From: Bin80 sp026708685
GTDB taxonomy: Bacteria; Bacteroidota; Rhodothermia; Rhodothermales; Bin80
Reading direction: 5' to 3'
NCBI GenBank assembly: GCA_965200955.1
Contig: OZ241742.1
Location: forward strand, 1,054,001-1,118,000
DNA: 64,000 bases
Shown here: positions 1-8,965 of the stretch, piece after piece
Position numbering within the stretch: position 1 is the first letter of the stretch
Layout: each line of letters begins with the position of its first letter
Made by a program: the position numbers and the translations under genes
The notes under the pieces: model-generated
The model's database searches: none
What the model was told of the DNA's origin: nothing
The model's input: only the letters and a program-made list of their open reading frames with translations

Positions 1-1836
1 ATTCGTGGACTTGATATTGGACTTTCTGGGGGTGCCGAAAATTACAGAGTCAATGGAGTCATGCTTAGAACTCCTTATTCTGACTATGTTGAAGAAGTAC
101 AAGTTCTCAAAGGACCCGCCTCCATTTTATATGGAGATGTAGAACCCGGTGGTATCATTAACTATGTCAGTAAAAAACCAAAGGGATTTAAGCATATGTC
201 CTTTGAGATGAAAACGGGAACCTATGGATTATACAGACCATCCATTGATTTGGGAGGTCGTCTAAGTGATCAACTAAACTATCGCTTCAATGCCGTATAT
301 GGATCATCTGAAAGTTTTAGAGATGATGTAACGAGCAACCAGTTCATGATTGCTCCAAGCCTCACATGGAATATCTCCCAAAGAACTTCTTTGAACGTAG
401 AAGCACTCTTGATGAACAATGAGGTAACGATTGATTGGGGTATGCCCATAGGGATGACACTTGAACAAGTGAAAAAATTAGATCCATCAAATTTTTATGG
501 TTACCCCAATGGCAACTCGGAAGGCGATCTTCGCATGATGGCTTTGACCTTCGAACACGATTTTGGTCAATTCCAAATTAGAAATGTCTTGGCCTTTTCT
601 CATCAAGTGCGACTGATTCATGATGTCTATCCGATCTATGATTCTGATGCAGACCGGATTGCTTATAGCTTTGGGGACTATAAAGAACTCAGTAGGACCA
701 ATACCTTCTCTAATTTTTTAGAATTGACAGGTCAGGTTCTCACGGGTAGAGTACGTCATAACCTTATGGCGGCAATTGATGTATCTCACTTTACTCGCCC
801 AGTTGCATATAATTTTGCATTCCCCATAGAAGGAGGAACAACCCTTGACTCTCCCACATGGGAAAATAATACGTTAAGTTCCACACCGATATTAAATGAT
901 GACGAAAGCCCATTCACCACAAGATTGGGTATTAACATACAAGATATGGCATCGTTACTTGAGGATAGATTAAACATTTTGCTTGGAGGACGATATAGTC
1001 GATTTTTGACGGGAACAATGTACCGAGGAGATGCCACGGAGCCTGATGGTTATGAGGACACTATAGAGTCTAAATTTACTCCACGACTTGGGTTTACGTT
1101 CGATATTGTAGATGGTACTACATTATACGGAAGTTATGCGGAATCATTTAGCTCTGTTGCCCCAAATCCTGGAAGAGGACTTGATGATCCTAAGCCACAA
1201 GAGGGAGATCAGATAGAATTTGGAGTACGGCAGTCTCTACTGGATGGTAGATTTGGGGGGACGCTTTCTTATTTTGATCTTACCAGAAAAAATGTGCTAC
1301 AGTACGAGATCATTGATGCTAACGGAAATATTTCCGACCCTGGCAACTACAGAGCCAATCAATCGGCTCAACATTCAAGTAGAGGTGTTGAAATTGAGAT
1401 CAACGGTAAGTTAATGGAGAATTGGAATCTCTATGCGGCCTTTTCATATTTCAAAACCGAAGTTGAAAATGAGGTTGTACAAAGTGGAGATTCAGAACCA
1501 GTCGATTACTCTGGACTTGAATTACCCAACAATCCAAACACAAAACTAAGTATATGGACTCAGTACACCCTCACCAGTGGCATTCCAGGTTTATCATTAG
1601 GTGCAGGTCTATTTCAACAAGGCAATATGTATGGCGACCGACTCAACACCGATGCAAATGTGATAGAAGCATTTACGCGGGTGGATGCTCTATTGGCTTA
1701 TGAGTACAAGAATCTGAAGTTTCAAGCAAATTTCCAGAATGTGAATAATGTAGAAACGTTTCAGAGGTCAATCTTTGATTCCTTTGTCCCACAATTCCCT
1801 CGCAGAATCGTTACATCCTTGACGATTCAATTCTAG
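1..1836 (+). CDS. TonB-dependent siderophore-type receptor, 5' truncated
   Basis: The gene is cut by the left window edge: the reading frame is open from base 1 (IRGLDIG...) and the first ATG at 61 is internal. The visible part starts inside the plug domain (VEEVQVLKGPASILYG, then GGIINYVSKKP), followed by about 500 residues of alternating polar/hydrophobic beta-strand sequence and a terminal aromatic residue (SLTIQF), as expected for an outer-membrane 22-strand barrel. The plug wording is that of FhuA/FecA-like iron-siderophore receptors rather than SusC proteins, and no carboxypeptidase-like N-domain can be judged. Family knowledge gives energised uptake of a ferric chelate through TonB; the exact ligand cannot be read. 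An ABC ATPase follows 160 bp downstream on the same strand. Confidence 0.9.
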   Translation: MRGLDIGLSGGAENYRVNGVMLRTPYSDYVEEVQVLKGPASILYGDVEPGGIINYVSKKPKGFKHMSFEMKTGTYGLYRPSIDLGGRLSDQLNYRFNAVYGSSESFRDDVTSNQFMIAPSLTWNISQRTSLNVEALLMNNEVTIDWGMPIGMTLEQVKKLDPSNFYGYPNGNSEGDLRMMALTFEHDFGQFQIRNVLAFSHQVRLIHDVYPIYDSDADRIAYSFGDYKELSRTNTFSNFLELTGQVLTGRVRHNLMAAIDVSHFTRPVAYNFAFPIEGGTTLDSPTWENNTLSSTPILNDDESPFTTRLGINIQDMASLLEDRLNILLGGRYSRFLTGTMYRGDATEPDGYEDTIESKFTPRLGFTFDIVDGTTLYGSYAESFSSVAPNPGRGLDDPKPQEGDQIEFGVRQSLLDGRFGGTLSYFDLTRKNVLQYEIIDANGNISDPGNYRANQSAQHSSRGVEIEINGKLMENWNLYAAFSYFKTEVENEVVQSGDSEPVDYSGLELPNNPNTKLSIWTQYTLTSGIPGLSLGAGLFQQGNMYGDRLNTDANVIEAFTRVDALLAYEYKNLKFQANFQNVNNVETFQRSIFDSFVPQFPRRIVTSLTIQF

Positions 1837-1849
1837 CGTAGAATTGATG

Positions 1850-1966
1850 CACGGTTGAGATTCTTGCAAAATTTTCAACGCCTGACTGTTTTGTCAAGAG
1901 AGTCAAAACGCTTTCCTACCAAGATCAGGATCTGAAGAGAGAGTTTTGCAGGAATCTCAATCCGTG
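1850..1966. repeat. Imperfect inverted repeat bounding ~110 bp
   Basis: Two arms of about 22-25 bases face each other: CACGG-TTGAGATTCTTGCAAAA on the left and the reverse complement of TTTTGCAGGAATCTCAATCCGTG on the right (20 or so of the bases match). The arms contain the GAG...TTGCAAAA wording also seen in the 98-bp miniature elements elsewhere in the window, but the interior does not match them and no target duplication is visible. It may be an old miniature transposon or IS remnant between the receptor and ABC genes. Confidence 0.45.
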
Positions 1967-2032
1967 TGAAATCATAAGATCATCAACTGTGTCAATATGG
2001 AGCAGGAGAGATTCCCGACTAATGGTAAGAGC

Positions 2033-2725
2033 ATGATTAAAACCACCCACTTGACGAAAAGATATGGTTCTCAGATTGCCCTAAGCGATCTGAACCTTGA
2101 TGTAAAAAGTGGTGAAATCTACTGCCTATTAGGAGCAAATGGTGCTGGGAAAACGACCACCCTTCATCTTCTGCTATCGTTCATTAAGCCTACCTCTGGT
2201 CGTGCATATATCAACCAGCTCAATGTTGAGAAACATGCAAAAGCTACGAAGCAGTTTTTAGCATACATCCCAGAGAATTTAATGCTCTATCCAAATTTGA
2301 CAGCCATCGAAAACTTAAAGTATTTTTCAGGCATTGCTGGTCATCAATATAACACGGATACATTGAAAGACTTCCTCATGGAGACCGGTGTGGAGACCGA
2401 TGCATTCACTAAGCCCATTTCTACATTTTCTAAAGGTATGCGTCAAAAAGTTGGAATTGCCATAGCACTCACAAAACAAGCGAAAGTGCTACTATTGGAT
2501 GAGCCTACCTCTGGACTTGATCCTAAAGCGAATAATGAATTTGGAGTTTTGCTAAAAAAGATCAAAGCAGATGGTGTTTGCATACTGATGGCAACACATG
2601 ATTTGTTTAGAGCCAAGGAAGTTGCTACGCATATTGGTATCATGAAAAAAGGCGAACTCCTACACCAAATCGTGTCCGATGAAATTTCTTTATCCGAGTT
2701 AGAAAAAACGTATCTTGAGTTGTAA
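2033..2725 (+). CDS. ABC transporter ATP-binding protein
   Basis: Encodes a 230-residue nucleotide-binding subunit with Walker A (GANGAGKTTT), the ABC signature in the variant FSKGMRQKVGIA, Walker B (VLLLDEPTSGLD) and a switch His (MATHD). It resembles the single-domain ATPases of ABC-2 type exporters (CcmA/NatA style) that power a separate membrane protein. A possible earlier ATG at 1997 would add 12 residues without family resemblance; the ATG at 2033 begins directly at MIKTTHLTKRYG, the usual start of this family, so it is preferred. No permease gene follows: the next 425 bases hold no credible gene, so its partner is not in this window. Confidence 0.88.
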   Translation: MIKTTHLTKRYGSQIALSDLNLDVKSGEIYCLLGANGAGKTTTLHLLLSFIKPTSGRAYINQLNVEKHAKATKQFLAYIPENLMLYPNLTAIENLKYFSGIAGHQYNTDTLKDFLMETGVETDAFTKPISTFSKGMRQKVGIAIALTKQAKVLLLDEPTSGLDPKANNEFGVLLKKIKADGVCILMATHDLFRAKEVATHIGIMKKGELLHQIVSDEISLSELEKTYLEL

Positions 2726-3151
2726 AAAGCATTGCAATGATGAAGAGATCCTTCCGTCAATCACGATTGCAAATGAAATACGGGCTGATAGATGAGTACA
2801 TCTCCTGCAAATAAGGTGTTCTTAAACGCAGTCGTATGGCGTACTCAGCCATAGGTGGTTAGATTTCGATGAGTTTGAGGGTTTTTTCTAGAGTCGGTAA
2901 GATCCTATAATTCTCTTATAATATGAGACTAGTCGTGATGGATACTTGATTGCGGAGATCTTCAGTGATGAAGCATGTTTGTCGATATCCAGCAATCTCC
3001 GCGTTAAATTTTCTATCCCCACAATGGGGAGAAGATCTTTGATTTAGTCAGATTTCTGATTAAAGATGTACTATCAGAATCAAGTATACTATTGCATAAT
3101 TCGTAGTGGACATTAAATTTTAAGGATGATTCAGCCGTCTGGGGGAAGGTG
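2726..3151. other. Intergenic stretch without a gene
   Basis: No credible coding sequence on either strand. A small hairpin (TCCCC-ACAAT-GGGGA, 3016-3030) lies downstream of the minus-strand tRNA-Ala and might help end its transcript, but its stem is only 5 bp and the T-run is weak. Confidence 0.4.
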
Positions 3152-3224
<73 letters not shown>

Positions 3225-3351
3225 ATTGAAGTCTTACACAATTTATCTCAGTTTGAGTTCCATAACCTGAGAAAGAAATGATCTGGATTGTATTCATTAC
3301 TGGTCCAAAATATAAATGAGATCTTACAGATGATCATAACTCTATAATCGT

Positions 3352-3449
3352 GAGCCGTTTGCAAGATCTCTTGGACAACCATAGAAAATGCGTCTCAAGT
3401 GCTACAGGGCAATATTTCTACGAAAACGTGTAAGTATTGCAAAAGCCTC
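3352..3449. mobile_element. Miniature inverted-repeat element, copy A
   Basis: A 98-bp element with no coding capacity. Its ends are inverted repeats of about 18 bp (GAGCCGTTTGCAAGATCTC against the complement of the right end ATTGCAAAAGCCTC). It is flanked by a direct 4-base duplication TCGT (3348-3351 and 3450-3453). The interior shares the block CAGGGCAATATTTCT with copy C at 58852. This is the most diverged of the three copies at its left end. Confidence 0.75.
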
Positions 3450-3559
3450 TCGTTGTTGATTTTTGTACGGACTGATAGGGGTGGTTCACTTGATAGAATG
3501 ATGACTTAGAAACGATGGAGATGAGTCAAGTATCTTTTTACGGTTGAACAGTTGGGGCA

Positions 3560-5107
3560 CTACTCCACAGTTGGATGGATTGGTAGGCGTTCTACCCGGT
3601 GGAAAATGATTCCATACTGAACTTCGGATTCTCTACGTATCTCGGCTTCATATACGACCTCTTTAGAATCGTAGTCCACTTCAATCGTTTTTCCATTAGG
3701 GCCATTGACATAGTTTGCTCCCGGCATAAAAACAACGGTATTCTGCTCACTGTGATAATCGACATCAGAGACAATCCCCGAATAAGTCTGATGGCCTCGA
3801 CTTTGTCCGTACTCCCACACTTGCTGAACGGTCATGTTCTGATCATCAATGGCATATTCTACTGCTCTGCTATACGATGGAGCACTCCCGTAATTGCGGT
3901 TATCACCATTGTCAAACTGAAACAGGGTTCCTCGTGGTGTGAGTTCTGGAGCATGCTGATACCATGACCAGGAGAAGTCCGAATGATTGATCCATCCCTC
4001 AAGGAGTCGGGAATCGGTGATCGGACTGCCATCTGCATCCAAAGGCTGAAGTAATTTTGTGGACAAATCTGTACCATATCCAGACTGCTCCCAGCCTCTA
4101 TGTGGTGCGAGAATCCACACGACCTCATTGTCGCGAGTCAACTTAATGGTTCCTTGGGTACGCCCCGAAACAATGATGGCATCGGTCAACTCATCATAAG
4201 CCAAACCATTACAATGGATCCAGTCCCTCGGATTACTCGTCCAGATGCGGCGATGCTGGTCAAGCGATTGTCTCAGATCCCATACCTGTGCAATGATCCC
4301 TGACTCCCGGTCAATTTCTATAATATGATCCTCAATCGTAGGGATCCCATGTTTGGATACCGTTGCCAATAAATTACCACTTGGAAGTTCAAGTACATGA
4401 TGATGAAATGAATACCCATGCAATGGCCATTCATGGATCACTCGTCCCAACATATCCATCTCAACGAGCCGTCCGCTGTAACCATCACCGAAGTAGAGAT
4501 TGCCATTGCGAAGTCGTTCCACCCCGACATCATAAAACAAGCGATTCAAGACTGGATGGGTATCCATATTGGCATACCATCGAATATGCCCAAGCTCATC
4601 AAACATAAACGGAATCTGGGGTAACTCTGGATTGATATGCCCGAAATAGCTGACCAAATTCATCCCTGGTTTTGCACGATCGGTTTGAACCAGTACATTG
4701 ATGGTTGGCAGTTCTGGAATGAGTTGGGCGGTGTCTATGGACCGTGTTTCTTCTCCCAGAAGGCGATTTTGGCTATTATAGAATCGGATCCGTAATGTAT
4801 TTCGATGGGATGGATAGAGCCCCAAGACGGGTAGGGTAAACGAAGAAGAGAGTTGGGGGAATCGGTGGAGCAGTGGATCCGAATTTGGGGTGAGCCCTTC
4901 AATCTCAAGTTCCACCTGAACGGCTTCAGAGGTTTCCAATGTGAGTTCGGCAACAAGGGGAACATATCCAGTCGGGTTAAGAATCAGGCTTTCACTGGTG
5001 ATGTAGCTTTCAAGCCCCATTTCGGTCGATTCCAGATCCTGTGGACTGCTGTCACAGCCAATGATCAGCCAAAAAGATAAGAGAAAAATTCTGAACGAGA
5101 ATTTCAT
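3560..5107 (-). CDS. Arylsulfotransferase-like lipoprotein
   Basis: 515 residues with an N-terminal lipoprotein signal (FLLSFWLIIGC, Cys at about residue 18), so probably anchored in the periplasm or outer membrane. The body matches the arylsulfotransferase (ASST) family pattern of repeated propeller-like blades: NLYFGDGYSGRLVEMD, GYSFHHHVLELPSGN, DHIIEIDRESG, and DWIHCNGLAYD, IVSGRTQGTIKL, FSWSWYQHAPELTPRG. In ASST enzymes conserved His residues carry the sulfo group between phenols; the candidate His residues here are in FHHHV, WIHCN and YQHAP. Family knowledge suggests aryl-sulfate transfer, but a non-enzymatic or other ligand role is possible. It stands alone, convergent with nothing nearby; start chosen because it gives a complete signal peptide. 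Confidence 0.8.
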   Translation of the reverse strand: MKFSFRIFLLSFWLIIGCDSSPQDLESTEMGLESYITSESLILNPTGYVPLVAELTLETSEAVQVELEIEGLTPNSDPLLHRFPQLSSSFTLPVLGLYPSHRNTLRIRFYNSQNRLLGEETRSIDTAQLIPELPTINVLVQTDRAKPGMNLVSYFGHINPELPQIPFMFDELGHIRWYANMDTHPVLNRLFYDVGVERLRNGNLYFGDGYSGRLVEMDMLGRVIHEWPLHGYSFHHHVLELPSGNLLATVSKHGIPTIEDHIIEIDRESGIIAQVWDLRQSLDQHRRIWTSNPRDWIHCNGLAYDELTDAIIVSGRTQGTIKLTRDNEVVWILAPHRGWEQSGYGTDLSTKLLQPLDADGSPITDSRLLEGWINHSDFSWSWYQHAPELTPRGTLFQFDNGDNRNYGSAPSYSRAVEYAIDDQNMTVQQVWEYGQSRGHQTYSGIVSDVDYHSEQNTVVFMPGANYVNGPNGKTIEVDYDSKEVVYEAEIRRESEVQYGIIFHRVERLPIHPTVE

Positions 5108-5661
5108 GGCTATTAAAGCTCCATTTATTGATAATTGGATCCCCTTTTACTCGGCACAAAGTGTATCATTCATCGTAGAATGATTTTTGCACATTTAGGT
5201 ATCCTGTAAATAAAAAATACTCATACCGTTTGTGAGATTCATACAGATTTGTGGATGAATCAGGTGTAGGTTGAATGCCTCTTAGTTTGATAAACCTAAT
5301 GAATATTCGTGAATTGATGGATGATCAACCTTTGGATAAAGGTTGATAAACAATGTGGGCTTGCTCAACACATAGGCATTGAATGATTTTTCCACTCTTT
5401 CATTGAGAATAAGTCAATCGTTGACATCCGAATGTATCCTCTTTGTTGGATCACAAAGTGCCGAGTCATCTATCGCCTCCTTCATCATGTTAAGTTCCGA
5501 TTTTGACTTGTGATCGAAAACTCTCTCTCTGTACAGATCCAAACAAGACATATGGGCATCTTTTTGAACCTTTTCAAACAAAAAATGCTTTTTCGGCAAT
5601 TTCGTCAGGCGTTTGTATTCAAACATAGAAATTTAAAAAAAGATCTTCAAACAATCTAAAT
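5108..5661. other. AT-rich intergenic region upstream of thrA
   Basis: No gene is supported with confidence. The stretch contains a perfect 10-bp hairpin at 5324-5347 (listed separately) and a 70-codon minus-strand frame (5414-5626) with a charged, plausible composition but no recognisable family. Confidence 0.4.
5324..5347. promoter_or_regulatory. Perfect 10-bp hairpin upstream of thrA
   Basis: ATCAACCTTT-GGAT-AAAGGTTGAT forms a 10-bp stem with a 4-base loop, 315 bp before the thrA start. No run of T follows on either strand, so it is not a typical terminator; an operator or leader structure is possible but unproven. Confidence 0.35.
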
Positions 5662-8160
5662 ATGACAACCGTGATTAAAACCTCAGATCAAAGGGGACAG
5701 AAGCCAGTGCAGGTGATTAAATTCGGTGGCACTTCCATCGGAACCTCTGACCGCATCCAACAGGCGATCCAATTGGTTAGTCATCTTCCCAAAGACATCC
5801 AGAGAGTAGTCGTTGTTTCAGCTATAGGCGGTGTCACGGATCAAATTCTTCAGATCGTTGATCACTCCATCAAGACAAAAGAAGTGGATCACCATGGAAT
5901 CAACGAGCTGCAAGAGATCCATGAACACATTCTGAATGCCCTGCTCCTTGAAGAACATAAACAGGAGGTAAGGGCACATTTGAATCAGCTGTGGGAAGAG
6001 TTGACCAGCCTCATCCTTGGGGTCACACTACTTGGAGAATCCACGAAGCGTACCATGGATGCGATCCTCAGTGTTGGAGAACGTGCGTCTGCACCTTTGA
6101 TTTCGGCTGCATTTTGTGCCGTCGGTGAAGATTCAGTTGCCGTTGATGCACGAGATATGATCCGCACAGATGATACATTCGGGGAGGCCAATGTGGACTT
6201 TGAAGCATCGTATCAACGAATTCATACACGATTTTTACAGCCCCAAAATCATGAGGTCATAGCGGTAGTGACGGGATTTATTGCATCAACGATGGATGGA
6301 TCTACAACTACGCTCGGACGTTCAGGCAGTGACTATACTGCGACCATTCTTGGATCTGCACTACGTGCTTCTCGGATTGTCATCTGGACAGATGTGGATG
6401 GCGTCCTCTCTGCAGACCCGCAGGATGTCCCCGAGGCATTTCCCCTCGCACGATTAAGTTATACAGAAGCTGCTGAAATGGCCTATTTTGGTGCACGCGT
6501 GCTTCACCCCAAGACCATGCGCCCCCTCCAAATGCTGGGCATCCCGCTGATGATCAAGAACTCACTGAACCCCAAAGCTCAGGGAACTCTGATCTCTAAT
6601 GAATCTCATTCCGTCAAACTCAAAGTGAAGGCGATTTCTACGATCAGGAATGTTTCGGTAATCATGTTAGAGGGGAGTGGAATGTTGGGGATGCGTGGGA
6701 TTGCCGCACGGGTTTTTGGATCTCTGGCAGAGCAGAAGATTAATGTTTTAATGATTGCTCAGGCATCCAGCGAACACAGCATTTGTCTGGTGGTCCGTGA
6801 ATTGGATACCGATGCAGCGGTCCAAACATTGCGAATCACATTTTCGACGGAACTGGCCACTGGAGATGTCAGTGGCATCTATTCCGTTCCACGATGTGCC
6901 ATTGTATCTGCGGTTGGGGATCGGATGCGGCATCACCCAGGATTAGCCGGGCGGATGTTTGCAACGCTTGGGCGAAGCAGAGTTAATGTTCTATCGATTG
7001 CACAGGGAGCGGCGGAGACCAATATCTCTGCGGTCGTGCGTGACGATGAAGTTCGCCGAGCAGTACGGGCACTGCATGAGTCTTTTCCACTGGGGCGTAC
7101 ACGTGCCCATATCTGCTTATTGGGGCCAGGACGCGTTGGTTCGCATTTGCTCAAATTGCTGGAAGAACAACAGGGTCAGCTTCTTGGCCGCGTGAACTTA
7201 AATGTTAAACTTGTTGGAATCGCAAATTCCAAGAAGATGCTTTGGAATCCAGATGGGCTGGAGTTTGGACGAGCCGTTTCAGATTTACACGAGGGTCGCC
7301 CTGCAAATTTCAACTGGCTCATTGAGCAGCTTGGGGCCAGTCGATTAGAACGAATCATTGTTGTGGATGCAACTGCAAGTGAAGAGGTGGCAACCCATTA
7401 CCCCGATTTCCTGGAGCTGGGTTTTGGCGTGGTGACCGCCAATAAATTAGCCAACACACTGGATTTACCCTTTTATCAGCGGCTCCAGACCGCAGCCAAA
7501 CGCCATGGTGTTTCTTTCAGATATGAAACAACGGTAGGCGCAGCGATCCCAGTCATTTCCACAATCAAGGATCTGGTTCGATCGGGTGATCGCGTCCATA
7601 AGATTGAAGGCATTTTCTCTGGAACTCTGGCATATGTATTCAATAGCCTTGACACGGGGAAGACCTTTTCATCAATCGTTGAGGATGCTCATGCACAGGG
7701 ATGGACGGAGCCGAATCCAGCGGATGATCTCAATGGGGAAGATGTGGCACGTAAACTATTGATTCTCGCCCGCGAGATAGGGCTGAACGCTGAACGTACC
7801 GATATCAAGGTGGAATCGCTGATTCCCCCGGAAATCAATGCTACTACACCACAGGAACTTTTCCAACAACTTAGTACAGTCAATTATCAGTGGAAACAGA
7901 AAGTAGATCAAGCTGCAGACAATGGGCAACGTCTCCGATACATTGCACGACTGGAAGATGGTCAACTGGATGTGAGTGTACAGGCAGTATCCATGGAATC
8001 CCCCTTCGCGACAGCATCAGGGAGAGGGAATGTCATCGTATTTACCACGGATCGATACAGCGATGAGCCACTGGTTTTACAGGGTCCGGGTGCAGGTCTT
8101 GAAGTGACAGCTGGTGGACTACTGATTGATCTGATTCACTCAGCAGAACTGATGCCGTAA
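5662..8160 (+). CDS. thrA: Bifunctional aspartokinase / homoserine dehydrogenase
   Basis: 832 residues, the normal length of the fused ThrA/MetL enzyme. The kinase half begins with VIKFGGTSIG (residues 19-28, ATP/aspartate site) and contains TTLGRSGSDYTA and FGARVLHPKTMRPL; two ACT-type regulatory repeats follow at roughly 320-465 (VSVIMLEGSGMLG, ALVSAVGDRM-like segments). The dehydrogenase half starts near residue 482 with the Rossmann motif LLGPGRVGSHLL and has the catalytic-domain segments VTANKLANT, YETTVGAAIPVI and the GIFSGTLAYVF motif. It catalyses the first and third steps from aspartate to threonine/methionine, and supplies aspartyl phosphate for lysine/diaminopimelate made by dapB and dapA just downstream (22 bp and 24 bp gaps), consistent with an operon. 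ACT repeats imply feedback control by an aspartate-family amino acid. Confidence 0.97.
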   Translation: MTTVIKTSDQRGQKPVQVIKFGGTSIGTSDRIQQAIQLVSHLPKDIQRVVVVSAIGGVTDQILQIVDHSIKTKEVDHHGINELQEIHEHILNALLLEEHKQEVRAHLNQLWEELTSLILGVTLLGESTKRTMDAILSVGERASAPLISAAFCAVGEDSVAVDARDMIRTDDTFGEANVDFEASYQRIHTRFLQPQNHEVIAVVTGFIASTMDGSTTTLGRSGSDYTATILGSALRASRIVIWTDVDGVLSADPQDVPEAFPLARLSYTEAAEMAYFGARVLHPKTMRPLQMLGIPLMIKNSLNPKAQGTLISNESHSVKLKVKAISTIRNVSVIMLEGSGMLGMRGIAARVFGSLAEQKINVLMIAQASSEHSICLVVRELDTDAAVQTLRITFSTELATGDVSGIYSVPRCAIVSAVGDRMRHHPGLAGRMFATLGRSRVNVLSIAQGAAETNISAVVRDDEVRRAVRALHESFPLGRTRAHICLLGPGRVGSHLLKLLEEQQGQLLGRVNLNVKLVGIANSKKMLWNPDGLEFGRAVSDLHEGRPANFNWLIEQLGASRLERIIVVDATASEEVATHYPDFLELGFGVVTANKLANTLDLPFYQRLQTAAKRHGVSFRYETTVGAAIPVISTIKDLVRSGDRVHKIEGIFSGTLAYVFNSLDTGKTFSSIVEDAHAQGWTEPNPADDLNGEDVARKLLILAREIGLNAERTDIKVESLIPPEINATTPQELFQQLSTVNYQWKQKVDQAADNGQRLRYIARLEDGQLDVSVQAVSMESPFATASGRGNVIVFTTDRYSDEPLVLQGPGAGLEVTAGGLLIDLIHSAELMP

Positions 8161-8182
8161 TAATTGTTGCAGTGAGATATCC

Positions 8183-8941
8183 ATGACATCACACCCTCTT
8201 CGCATCGCAATCGCAGGCACAGGACATATGGGCAAAGCCGTTGAATCCATGGTGGAGAGGCGAGGACATTCGATTGTGGAGCGGTTTAATCGACTGAACC
8301 CCATCACCCAGGAGATGCTCAAGGTAGCCAATCCCGATGTCATCATTGATTTTACACGACCTCAGGCTGCTGTTAGCCACATTCAACAGTATTGTATGTC
8401 CAACACTTGTGCAGTGATGGGAACAACGGGATGGTATGATCAGATTGACGAGGTCAAGAATATATTCAAGTCCACTTCAAGTGGTCTGGTGTACGGATCT
8501 AATTTTTCGCTGGGGATACAGTTGCTGTTTCAGGCGTTAAATGCCGTGACTCCTCTCTTGGATCAGTTATCAGAATTTGACATTACCCTGCACGAATCTC
8601 ACCACTCCTCCAAACTTGATTCTCCCAGCGGCACTGCCATTGATTTGGCCAATGCAATTCTCGAAAAACTTCAGAGGAAAAAGAGATGGTCATCGCCCGC
8701 AATGCCCCATGATGCATCCACCCTTGAAGTCACCGCTACAAGACTCGGACATGTATTTGGTCAGCACCGAGTCCTGATTGATGGACCATCTGACTCTTTG
8801 GTTTTTGAGCATACTGCGAAAAATAGGGATGGATTTGCTATGGGAGCAGTTCTGGCAGCGGAGTGGATTCAGGGTAGGAAAGGAATTTATTCCGTTGAAG
8901 AGATGATGAATCAATGGGTGAAGCATCACATCAATTCATGA
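8183..8941 (+). CDS. dapB: 4-hydroxy-tetrahydrodipicolinate reductase
   Basis: 252 residues, typical DapB length. N-terminal dinucleotide-binding loop IAIAGTGHMGKAVE (residues 8-21), the MGTTGW segment at about 79-84, and the DapB signature HESHHSSKLDSPSGTA (137-152), where the second His and Lys144 correspond to the catalytic pair and SGTA binds substrate. It reduces 4-hydroxy-tetrahydrodipicolinate with NAD(P)H in the cytoplasm, the second lysine/diaminopimelate-specific step. It sits between thrA and dapA on the same strand with short gaps, so co-transcription is likely. The order dapB before dapA means reductase and synthase are adjacent but reversed relative to the pathway. Confidence 0.97.
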   Translation: MTSHPLRIAIAGTGHMGKAVESMVERRGHSIVERFNRLNPITQEMLKVANPDVIIDFTRPQAAVSHIQQYCMSNTCAVMGTTGWYDQIDEVKNIFKSTSSGLVYGSNFSLGIQLLFQALNAVTPLLDQLSEFDITLHESHHSSKLDSPSGTAIDLANAILEKLQRKKRWSSPAMPHDASTLEVTATRLGHVFGQHRVLIDGPSDSLVFEHTAKNRDGFAMGAVLAAEWIQGRKGIYSVEEMMNQWVKHHINS

Positions 8942-8965
8942 TCACATTTCTAAACTAGACGCTCC

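Noticed and set aside
5414..5626. 70-codon minus-strand frame upstream of thrA
   Set aside because: Plausible composition but no family, no conserved context and no clear ribosome-binding site; left as intergenic.
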